From contig JACCXG010000084.1 in the NCBI GenBank assembly GCA_013697225.1, positions 1 through 7,627 of the forward strand: a stretch of 7,627 nucleotides of DNA, written 5' to 3'. Each line of letters opens with the position of its first letter. Within the stretch, counting starts at the first letter, position 1. The notes under the pieces were generated by a model. The model saw nothing but the letters and a program-made list of their open reading frames with translations. It was not told the DNA's origin and ran no database searches. Source of the DNA: Acidobacteriota bacterium. Its GTDB lineage: Bacteria; Acidobacteriota; Vicinamibacteria; Vicinamibacterales; 2-12-FULL-66-21. Both the position numbers and the translations under genes were made by a program. Shown one piece after another: positions 1 through 5,989 of this stretch.

Positions 1-492
1 GATGTCGTACCGGCCGGCGGGGACCACGAAGAGGACGTAGTGGGGACCGGCGTGGGCGGAGGGGGCGGGCTGGCTGCGCTCTCCCGAGGGGAACAACGCA
101 AGTACGCCAGCCGTGAGGTCCCCCGACAGACGGCGGACCTGCAGGGCGCCATACCCGGCGGCAAAATTTATCACCTGCAGATGATGCCCGGCTTCGTCGG
201 GGTAGGGCATGACGACCAGGCGCTCAGCCCAGCGGATGTTCACCACCCTCCCTCTCTTCTCCTGCACAGCCTGCGCATCGTAAATGCCCGGAAGCACCTG
301 GATGAAGGACTGGGCCTCGCCGACATGCGTCCGGCCGACGGGGTTTCCGCGGTCCCCCGCCTTGTGCACGGTCACGCGCGTCTCCGCCGTCACGTCCTCA
401 GTTCCGTTGAAGGCGCGGATCTCCAGGGTCAGGGGGGTCTGTTCCGGCGTGGCGGCCAGGAGCGCAAGCAGCAGCAGGCACGGGCCCGTCAT
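1..492 (-). CDS. Partial secreted protein with two beta-sandwich-like repeats (3' end beyond the window)
   Basis: The reading frame is open from an ATG at 492 down to base 1 with no stop, giving 164 residues. Third codon positions are strongly G or C, which supports coding. Residues 1-14 (MTGPCLLLLALLAA) are a short signal peptide with cleavage likely near residues 14-18, so the product is exported. The rest is rich in beta-strand-like segments. Two blocks end in a similar turn: LPGIYDAQ at about 67-74 and VPAGRYDI at 157-164. This 'P-x-G-x-Y-D' turn is common in carboxypeptidase-regulatory-like, PEGA and other Ig-like surface domains, so tandem small beta-sandwich domains are plausible. No catalytic motif is visible. 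The gene points away from the lipid A run. No Shine-Dalgarno is seen before the ATG, but a TATCAT hexamer lies 7 bases upstream. I do not recognise a specific family. The missing C-terminal part may carry the functional domain. Confidence 0.75.
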   Translation of the reverse strand, partial: MTGPCLLLLALLAATPEQTPLTLEIRAFNGTEDVTAETRVTVHKAGDRGNPVGRTHVGEAQSFIQVLPGIYDAQAVQEKRGRVVNIRWAERLVVMPYPDEAGHHLQVINFAAGYGALQVRRLSGDLTAGVLALFPSGERSQPAPSAHAGPHYVLFVVPAGRYDI

Positions 493-499
493 CCGGGGG

Positions 500-505
500 A
501 TGATA
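500..505 (-). promoter_or_regulatory. Putative -10 element for the minus-strand secreted protein
   Basis: On the minus strand the hexamer reads TATCAT, matching TATAAT at five of six positions. It ends 7 bases before the ATG at 492, so transcription would begin at or next to the start codon, giving a leaderless mRNA. No good -35 box is visible at the usual distance. The call rests on motif and spacing only. Confidence 0.4.
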
Positions 506-554
506 CCCGTTCGTTCCGGGAATCCTCACTCCAGGGGGTGAACCCCGCCGAACC

Positions 555-563
555 TGTTATCGT
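555..563 (+). promoter_or_regulatory. Putative extended -10 element for the Mit_KHE1-like gene
   Basis: TGTTATCGT fits the extended -10 form TGn-TAnnnT. It ends 11 bases before the ATG at 575, so the transcript would have a leader of only a few bases or none. No Shine-Dalgarno lies before this ATG, which fits. No convincing -35 box is seen, although an extended -10 can partly replace it. Motif evidence only. Confidence 0.35.
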
Positions 564-574
564 AGACCCGATTC

Positions 575-1255
575 ATGGACGTGTATCTGGTGCCGGTGGG
601 TGCGGAGCGGTACGAGCTGTATTGCGAAGTTCCGGACGAGCCGGACGATGCCGTGGAAGGGCCGCCCTCCGGCTTTTTCAAGAAACTGGTCCACCGTTTC
701 AAGGGGATGATTGCCGAGGCGGAACAGGTGCGGCGCCATGGAGCGCCCGAAGGGGCGCCGCAGGGCTGGACGGCGCGGGTGAAGGCCCGGACGCTGCGCT
801 GGGTGGCCGAAAGCATTGCCGAGCAGCGGCTCCTGTGGCACCTGCGGCGGCAGACCGCGGCAACCCTCCATTTCCCAGACGACATGGATGAGCAGGTCGC
901 CAGGGGAACCCTCCGTCAGCACCTCAGCAAGGATTTCGACAAGCATCGGTTCTGGCTGGCCATCGACGCGGTGGGCTTCGTGCTGTCCGGCCTGGTGATG
1001 CTGGTGCCCGGACCCAATCTGCTCGCCTACTACTTCGCCTTTCGTGTCGTCGGCCACTACCTGTCGCTGCGCGGCGCACGGCAGGGGTTGGACGGGATCA
1101 CGTGGACCTGCGCCCCGACGGCCCCGCTGACGGAGTTGCGGCGCGTCCTGTCGCTCGACCCCCAGCAGCGGGAGCCGCGGGTGCATGCGGTGGCGGCCAT
1201 GCTCCGGCTCGAACATCTCGCGCCCTTCTTCGAACGCAGCGCGGTATCGACGTGA
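575..1255 (+). CDS. Mit_KHE1-like (mitochondrial K+/H+ exchange-related) membrane protein
   Basis: The product has 226 residues and no signal peptide. The N-terminus (MDVYLVPVGAERYELYCE) and a central hydrophobic part resemble the 'Mitochondrial K+-H+ exchange-related' family (Pfam Mit_KHE1). The central part runs from about 126 to 165 and includes VPGPN (144-148) followed by a Y-x-x-x-R...H pattern (Y152/Y153, R157, H161). This stretch could form one or two membrane segments around the Pro-Gly-Pro-Asn turn. Residues 32-125 are charged and mainly helical. The yeast relatives are linked to mitochondrial K+/H+ exchange, but the role of bacterial members is not established to my knowledge, so transport activity should not be assumed. 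The stop codon overlaps the GTG start of lpxD (GTGA), which suggests co-transcription and translational coupling with lipid A synthesis. The ATG at 575 is chosen because the family N-terminus begins there. The family call is from recalled motifs without a profile search. Confidence 0.75.
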   Translation: MDVYLVPVGAERYELYCEVPDEPDDAVEGPPSGFFKKLVHRFKGMIAEAEQVRRHGAPEGAPQGWTARVKARTLRWVAESIAEQRLLWHLRRQTAATLHFPDDMDEQVARGTLRQHLSKDFDKHRFWLAIDAVGFVLSGLVMLVPGPNLLAYYFAFRVVGHYLSLRGARQGLDGITWTCAPTAPLTELRRVLSLDPQQREPRVHAVAAMLRLEHLAPFFERSAVST

Positions 1256-2286
1256 CGCTCGGGGAGATCGCGGAGCACCTCGGCTGCCGGCTCGAAGGGG
1301 AGGGCAGCGTCGAGATCCACGGTGTGGCCGCGCTCGAAGATGCGGGGCCTGGACAGATCACGTTCTTCGCCAACGCCCGCTACGCCGCAGCGCTCCGCGC
1401 CACCCGCGCCGCTGCCGTCATTGCCGCACATGCTGTGGAGGGCGTTCCCTGCGCCGTCCTCCGTGCCGCCGATCCGTATCTGGCGTTCGCGCGGGCAGTC
1501 GAGCTGTTTGCCGACGCCTGGCGCCCGGCTGCCGGTGTCCATTCCCAGGCTGTCGTTGACGGCTCGGCGGAAGTCGCCGCCGACGCGAGCATCGGCCCGT
1601 TCGCGGTCGTCGGCGAGGGGGCCCGCATCGGCGCGCGGACGATCGTGCACGCGCACGTCACGATTGGCCGCTTCGCGCGCATCGGTGAGGATTGCCTGCT
1701 CCATTCCCATGTCTCGATCCGGGAACGGGTCCGCATCGGCGATCGCGTCATCCTTCAGAACGGCGTGGTAATCGGTGCCGATGGCTACGGGTTCGCCCGC
1801 AGGGCCGACGGAAGCCACCACAAGATCCCGCAGATTGGCGGCGTCACGATCGAAGACGACGTGGAGATCGGGGCCAACAGCACCGTGGATCGTCCGGCGG
1901 TGGGGGAGACGCGCATCTCCGCCGGCACCAAGATCGACAACCTCGTGCAGGTGGCGCACGGCGTACGGGTCGGCCGCCATGTGCTCCTCGCCGCACAGGT
2001 GGGTGTCGCCGGCAGCAGCGTCCTCGAGGATCAGGTCACCCTCGCCGGACAGGTCGGCGTGGCGGGTCACCTCACGATTGGCAGGGGAACGATCGCGACC
2101 GCGCAGACCGGCATTCCGAACTCCGTCGAGGCGGGCTCGTTCATCTCGGGGTATCCGGCCATTCCCAATCGCGAGTGGCTGAAGGCATCAGCCGTTTTCC
2201 GCAAGCTGCCGGAGCTCCGCAAGCTCGTCGGGGAGCTCCAGCGGCGCGTGGCGGATCTCGAGTGCGCTCCCGCGGACGATCCCTGA
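1252..2286 (+). CDS. lpxD: UDP-3-O-acylglucosamine N-acyltransferase
   Basis: LpxD transfers a hydroxyacyl chain from acyl carrier protein to the 2-amino group of UDP-3-O-acyl-glucosamine, the third step of lipid A synthesis, in the cytoplasm. With a GTG start at 1252 the protein has 344 residues, the usual family size. The N-terminal uridine-binding domain is about residues 1-100 (EIHGVAALEDAGPGQITFF at 21-39). A left-handed beta-helix of hexapeptide repeats (such as IGARTI, IGEDCL, IGDRVI) spans about 105-290, and a C-terminal helix about 306-336. DGYGF (177-181), KIPQIG (191-196), the TVDR segment (211-214) and KIDNLVQVAHG (227-237) align with the E. coli enzyme; H236 matches its catalytic His239. 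The frame stays open upstream to 1102, but that part is not LpxD-like and lies inside the preceding gene. No Shine-Dalgarno precedes the GTG, so it probably depends on coupling through the GTGA overlap. lpxA, fabZ and lpxC, its usual neighbours, are absent here. Confidence 0.95.
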   Translation: MTLGEIAEHLGCRLEGEGSVEIHGVAALEDAGPGQITFFANARYAAALRATRAAAVIAAHAVEGVPCAVLRAADPYLAFARAVELFADAWRPAAGVHSQAVVDGSAEVAADASIGPFAVVGEGARIGARTIVHAHVTIGRFARIGEDCLLHSHVSIRERVRIGDRVILQNGVVIGADGYGFARRADGSHHKIPQIGGVTIEDDVEIGANSTVDRPAVGETRISAGTKIDNLVQVAHGVRVGRHVLLAAQVGVAGSSVLEDQVTLAGQVGVAGHLTIGRGTIATAQTGIPNSVEAGSFISGYPAIPNREWLKASAVFRKLPELRKLVGELQRRVADLECAPADDP

Positions 2287-2313
2287 GGGCGGGAATCCTC
2301 GACAACCCGCCTT
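2286..2313 (+). terminator. Stem-loop directly after lpxD (weak terminator candidate)
   Basis: AGGGCGGG (2286-2293) can pair with CCCGCCTT (2306-2313) as an 8-base stem with one G-U pair and a 12-base loop. It starts on the last base of the lpxD stop codon. Only two T residues follow the stem core, so it is not a canonical intrinsic terminator. It may slow or partly end transcription, or protect the mRNA end. Confidence 0.3.
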
Positions 2314-2350
2314 GCGTCACAACCCTGAACCCTGGCTCTCGAGCCTCTTC

Positions 2351-2359
2351 TGCGATAAT
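2351..2359 (+). promoter_or_regulatory. Putative extended -10 element for the M16 protease pair
   Basis: TGCGATAAT matches the extended -10 consensus TGnTATAAT at all but one defined base. It ends 8 bases before the ATG at 2368, so transcription would begin almost at the start codon. The remaining 2314-2350 stretch shows no good -35 box. Together with the 81-base gap after lpxD, this is the best promoter candidate inside the plus-strand run. Confidence 0.5.
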
Positions 2360-2367
2360 CGAGCGAC

Positions 2368-3735
2368 ATGACATCACTTTCCACGAGGCGACTGGGCGCG
2401 GGAGCCCTGGCGCTGACCGCCCTGCTGGCGCTGGATCCCTCCGCCGGTGCAGCCGTCAGGCCGCCCAAGCTCGACTACTCGATGATCACGCTGGAGAACG
2501 GCCTGAAAGTGGTGTTCCTCGAGGACCACTCCACGCCTATCGTCCATGCCGAGATCTGGTATCACGTCGGCTCGAAGAACGAGCGCCCGGGGCGCACGGG
2601 CTTTGCGCACCTCTTCGAGCACATGATGTTCAAGGGGTCCAAGAACGTCGAGCCGGAAGGGCACCCCTCCTGGATCTCGAGCATCGGGGGGCAGAGCAAC
2701 GCCTACACCAACGAGGACGTGACCGTCTTCTGGCAGACGGTTCCGGCGCAGTACCTGCCGCTGGTGCTCTGGCTCGAGGCGGATCGCATGGCCTCGCTGC
2801 GCATCGAGGACAAGGTGTTCCAGACCGAGCGCGAAGTCGTGAAAGAGGAGCGCCGGATGCGGGTCGAGAGCCAGCCTTACGGGCGGCTGAACGAGATCGT
2901 GTACGAGCAGGCGTTCACGGTCCACCCGTACAGGCACCCGACAATCGGGAGCATGAAGGACCTCGAGGCGGCCTCCATCGAGGATGTCCGTGAGTTCTTC
3001 CGCACGTACTACGTGCCGAACAACGCCACCCTGGTGCTGGTCGGAGACTTCGATACGACGGAAGCGACGGCGCTCGTCAAGCAGTATCTCGGGCGGATTC
3101 CCCGGTCGGCCAAGCCCGTGCCCCGAGATATTCCAAAGGAACCGCCGCAGACGAAAGAGCGCCGCGTCGCCCTAGAGGAGAGCTGGCCGCTGCCGGCCGT
3201 TGTCGTGGCGCACCACATCACCTTCGACGGGCATCCGGATTCCTACCCGCTGCACATTGCGTCGAAGGTCTTGTCGGACGGGCAGAGTTCCCGCATCTAC
3301 AGGAAGCTGGTGTACGAGGAGCAGCTGGCGCTCGCGGCGTTCGGCGGGGGCAACATCATCGAAGATCCGAACCTGTTCTTCGCCGTCGCGATCGTGCAGC
3401 CGGGCAAGAGCCCGGAAGATGCGGTGAACGCCCTCAACGGGGAGCTCGACCGCCTGATGCGCGAGCCTATTTCGGCCGGCGAGCTGCAGCAGGCGAAAAA
3501 CCAGTTCGCCCGCGACTACATCCTCGGGCGGGAGTCGAACAAGGACAAAGCCTCCCAGCTCGGGCACGCGGCCGTGATCCACGACGACATCACCACCGCG
3601 GACGGGGAGTTCGACATCTTCATGAACACCACTGCCGCTGACGTGCAGCGGGTCGCGCGAACCTACTTCCGCCCGGAGAACCGGCTGGTGCTGACCATCA
3701 TGCCCGCCGGTGCGGCGCCCGGAGGCGGACGATGA
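2368..3735 (+). CDS. Exported M16 zinc protease, catalytic subunit
   Basis: This 455-residue protein has a signal peptide (about 1-28, with twin Arg before a hydrophobic core and ending near SAGA), so it should work in the periplasm. It shows the two lobes of M16B peptidases. The N-terminal lobe has the inverted zinc site H81-LF-E84-H85. The third ligand is most likely E161 in EREVVKEE (154-161), 76 residues after H85. Family segments NAYT (111-114) and HPYRHPTIG (186-194) are also present. The C-terminal lobe begins near 260 and has SSRIYRKLVYEEQLA (307-321). There the Tyr that usually follows (GLAY) is replaced in ALAAF, so one half of the Arg/Tyr substrate-binding pair is missing. The next gene overlaps by ATGA and supplies that pair but not the zinc site. 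The two are therefore probably subunits of one heterodimer, as in mitochondrial processing peptidase and some bacterial M16B pairs. Substrates are unknown. No Shine-Dalgarno precedes the ATG. Confidence 0.92.
   Translation: MTSLSTRRLGAGALALTALLALDPSAGAAVRPPKLDYSMITLENGLKVVFLEDHSTPIVHAEIWYHVGSKNERPGRTGFAHLFEHMMFKGSKNVEPEGHPSWISSIGGQSNAYTNEDVTVFWQTVPAQYLPLVLWLEADRMASLRIEDKVFQTEREVVKEERRMRVESQPYGRLNEIVYEQAFTVHPYRHPTIGSMKDLEAASIEDVREFFRTYYVPNNATLVLVGDFDTTEATALVKQYLGRIPRSAKPVPRDIPKEPPQTKERRVALEESWPLPAVVVAHHITFDGHPDSYPLHIASKVLSDGQSSRIYRKLVYEEQLALAAFGGGNIIEDPNLFFAVAIVQPGKSPEDAVNALNGELDRLMREPISAGELQQAKNQFARDYILGRESNKDKASQLGHAAVIHDDITTADGEFDIFMNTTAADVQRVARTYFRPENRLVLTIMPAGAAPGGGR
3721..3725 (+). promoter_or_regulatory. 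Ribosome binding site of the second M16 gene
   Basis: GGAGG lies 6 bases before the ATG at 3732, inside the last codons of the upstream protease gene. It is the only strong Shine-Dalgarno in the window. Together with the ATGA overlap it fixes this start and indicates co-translation of the two subunits. Confidence 0.75.
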
Positions 3736-5975
3736 GCCGCGCCGGGTCCGCCTGGCCCGCGGCGGGTCTCGCCCTGGCGCTCCTTCTGACAACCGGGGGG
3801 GGCGCGGGCGCGCAGGTAGCGAATTGGCCCTCCGAGCGTCCTCCGCGTCCGCTCGCCGCCCGCGAAGTGAAGTTCCCCCCGTACGCGATGAAGACCCTGC
3901 CGAACGGTCTGCAGGTGATTGCGGTGTCGCATCACGAGCAGCCGGCGGTCAGTCTGCGGCTGCTGATTCGCGCCGGGGGCGCCCAGGATCCAGAGCAGAA
4001 GCCGGGAGTGGCGGCACTCGCGGCCGCACTCCTGGATCAGGGAACGTCCACGCGAAGCGCGGAACAGATCGCGCAGACAATCGATTCGATCGGCGGCGTC
4101 ATCGGATCCGGGTCCGGCGCGGACCTCAGCTTCGTCAATGCGGTGGTGATGAAGGACAGCCTGGACGTCGCGCTGGATCTCGTCTCCGACATCGCGCGGA
4201 ATGCGGCCTTCGTCCCGCGCGAGGTCGAGCTGCAGCGCAAGCAGATGCTCTCGGGTCTGACGGTCAGCTACGAGGATCCGGACTACCTCGCAGGCGTGGT
4301 GTTCGAACGGCTCGTCTACGGCTTCCACCCCTATGGGCGCCCGAGCGGCGGAACGCCCGAGTCGCTGGCGTCGATCACGCGCGAGGACCTGGTCGCCTTC
4401 CACAAGGCGTGGTTCGGCGCCAACAACGCCATCCTGGCGATCGTGGGGGACGTCAGCGCGCAGGAAGCTTTCGCCGGTGTCGAGCGGGCGTTCGGCGACT
4501 GGGGACGGTCCTCGAGCACGGCAGAGAAGCCGCCGGTGCAGCCCCCCCCGCCGACGCGACGGCTGGTGATCATCGACAGGCCAGGGTCGGTGCAGACGGA
4601 AATCCGGGCAGGACACCCGGCGCTTCCGCGGCAGCACCCCGACTTTCTCCCCCTCGATCTGGCCATGAAGATTCTCGGGGGTGAAGGGGGGAACCGCCTG
4701 CACCGCGTACTGCGGTCGGAGCGCGGCCTCACCTATGGCGCCTCCGCTGACCTGCGCGCCCGCCGCGACGCCGGCAGCATCGTCGCGGACACGGATACGC
4801 GGTCGGAATCGACAGCGGAAGCGTTGCGTCTGCTCGTGGACGAAATGTGGCGGCTGCGTCGCCAGCGCGTGAGCGAGCGGGAGCTCGGCGATGCCCAGGC
4901 GTACCTGACAGGGAGCTTCCCCCTGACGATCGAGACACCCGGCGCAATCGCTCTCCAGGTGTTGAACGCGGTGTTCTTCGGGCTGGATCTGCAGGAGCTG
5001 CAGAACTACCGGGAGCGTGTGAACGCGGTGACGGTTGACGACATCCAGCGCGTGGCGAGCACGTATCTGCATCCCGATCGCCTGTCGATCGTGCTCGTCG
5101 GGGATGCGAGCCGCTTTCAGAAGGAACTTGCCGGGGTGGGTTTCGATCAGGTGGACCGCATCCCGGCCTCCGAGCTGGACCTCAGCAGCCCGACGCTGCG
5201 CCGTGCTCCGCGCACGGGGCGCCTCGAGCCTGCGACCATCGGGCCGGCTCCGGCGGCTGGGGGGATCGCGTTTCGCCCTGTGGTCGCACGGGCACCCCTT
5301 GACCCGGCGACCCTCCCGGCCTCGGATGGGACCCGGGCGCTGATCGACCGGGTCGTGCGCGGGAAGGGGGGCATCGAGAAGCTGAAGTCGATCCGCACCG
5401 TCAGGGCAGTCACGGATGTCACGGTGGCGGCACCGGGTGGACGGGTGACGATCCCCACCACGATCACCGTGCGCTATCCAGGCGGATTCCGGGTGGACGC
5501 CGACACACCCGCCGGGCACGTTGTACAGGTCTTCGACAGCGGGACGTACTGGATCAGGGACGCCCGGGGCGTGAACGTGGCTCCGGAAGGAGCAGCCGAC
5601 AGCATCCGCGGCCAGGTGCAGCGGGATTCACTCGCGCTGCTCATCGCCCTCAGCGAGGGGCGGGTCAAGGCCACGCGCGGGCAGGACGTCACGGTGGACG
5701 GCCGTCCGATGCCTGCGCTCGTGGCGGATCTCGACGCCGCCGGGCCTCTCACGCTTGTCGTCCACCCCGATACGGGCCTGATCGTCCGCGGCCTCTATTC
5801 GGCCCACGGAGGCCAGATGGAAGAGATGTTTTCGGACTACCGCGACATGCAGGGATTGCAGGTCGCGTTCTCCGTCAGCGTCCGTCACCCCACGCTTCCG
5901 CCGATGACACGTGTCATCCGGCAGTTCGAGTACAACGTGCCGCTCGACGCGGCGCTCTTCGCGAGACCGGACTGA
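3732..5975 (+). CDS. Exported M16 non-catalytic subunit fused to a LolA-like C-terminal domain
   Basis: The 747-residue product starts with a signal peptide (about 1-28, ending GAGAQ). The N-terminal M16 lobe spans about 45-255, but the HxxEH zinc site is replaced: the aligned stretch GVAALAAALLDQGT (92-105) has Ala at positions 95, 98 and 99. The C-terminal M16 lobe (about 275-470) keeps a glycine-rich LGGEGG (315-320) and the family segment NRLHRVLRSERGLTYG (321-336), with R322 and Y335 as the likely substrate-binding pair. This matches the non-catalytic alpha type of M16 heterodimers. A Pro/Ala-rich linker (about 473-530) leads to an extra domain at about 531-747. That domain opens with a helix (ALIDRVVRGKGGIEKLKSI), continues with beta strands and ends with YRDMQGLQVAF and EYNVPLDAALF, features I associate with LolA-like lipoprotein-sorting folds. 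Usual M16B subunits are about 420-480 residues, so the added domain explains the length. The gene is coupled to the catalytic subunit upstream. Runs of eight G (3795-3802) and eight C (4542-4549) lie in-frame. The M16 call is firm; the LolA-like call is moderate. Confidence 0.88.
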   Translation: MSRAGSAWPAAGLALALLLTTGGGAGAQVANWPSERPPRPLAAREVKFPPYAMKTLPNGLQVIAVSHHEQPAVSLRLLIRAGGAQDPEQKPGVAALAAALLDQGTSTRSAEQIAQTIDSIGGVIGSGSGADLSFVNAVVMKDSLDVALDLVSDIARNAAFVPREVELQRKQMLSGLTVSYEDPDYLAGVVFERLVYGFHPYGRPSGGTPESLASITREDLVAFHKAWFGANNAILAIVGDVSAQEAFAGVERAFGDWGRSSSTAEKPPVQPPPPTRRLVIIDRPGSVQTEIRAGHPALPRQHPDFLPLDLAMKILGGEGGNRLHRVLRSERGLTYGASADLRARRDAGSIVADTDTRSESTAEALRLLVDEMWRLRRQRVSERELGDAQAYLTGSFPLTIETPGAIALQVLNAVFFGLDLQELQNYRERVNAVTVDDIQRVASTYLHPDRLSIVLVGDASRFQKELAGVGFDQVDRIPASELDLSSPTLRRAPRTGRLEPATIGPAPAAGGIAFRPVVARAPLDPATLPASDGTRALIDRVVRGKGGIEKLKSIRTVRAVTDVTVAAPGGRVTIPTTITVRYPGGFRVDADTPAGHVVQVFDSGTYWIRDARGVNVAPEGAADSIRGQVQRDSLALLIALSEGRVKATRGQDVTVDGRPMPALVADLDAAGPLTLVVHPDTGLIVRGLYSAHGGQMEEMFSDYRDMQGLQVAFSVSVRHPTLPPMTRVIRQFEYNVPLDAALFARPD

Positions 5976-5989
5976 CCCGAACGTCCCCC

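Larger units (their letters stand above)
493..574. promoter_or_regulatory. Divergent intergenic region between the minus-strand gene and the plus-strand run
   Basis: This 82-base gap must hold promoters in both directions. Besides the two -10-like hexamers it contains a 9-base palindrome, TTCCGGGAA, at 514-522. It also holds a small GGGG-TGAA-CCCC inverted repeat at 535-546. Either could bind a regulator or be chance in GC-rich DNA. No small ORF or RNA gene is apparent. Confidence 0.45.

Noticed and set aside
535..546. GGGG-TGAA-CCCC inverted repeat as a terminator
   Set aside because: The stem is only four base pairs, has no T-run and sits between divergent starts, where no transcript should end.
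40..891. Plus-strand open frame of 283 codons at the left end
   Set aside because: It overlaps the better supported minus-strand secreted protein, with a signal peptide, and the Mit_KHE1-like gene. Its product is low-complexity Gly/Arg/Ala-rich.
1102..1251. Upstream extension of lpxD to an ATG at 1102
   Set aside because: The extra 50 residues are Ala/Arg/Pro-rich, do not resemble LpxD and lie in another frame of the preceding gene. The GTG at 1252 gives the normal family length and N-terminus.
1057..2070. Minus-strand open frame of 337 codons opposite lpxD
   Set aside because: It covers the LpxD hexapeptide repeats in antisense, and its repetitive look is a reflection of those repeats.
1692..2993. 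Plus-strand open frame of 433 codons spanning the lpxD end and the M16 start
   Set aside because: It is a shadow frame across two recognised genes, with an Arg/Gly-rich translation and no motifs.
3663..5519. Long minus-strand open frame of 618 codons opposite the M16 genes
   Set aside because: It lies wholly antisense to two recognisable M16 proteins, and its translation is Arg/His/Pro-rich without family motifs. Long antisense frames are expected in GC-rich DNA.
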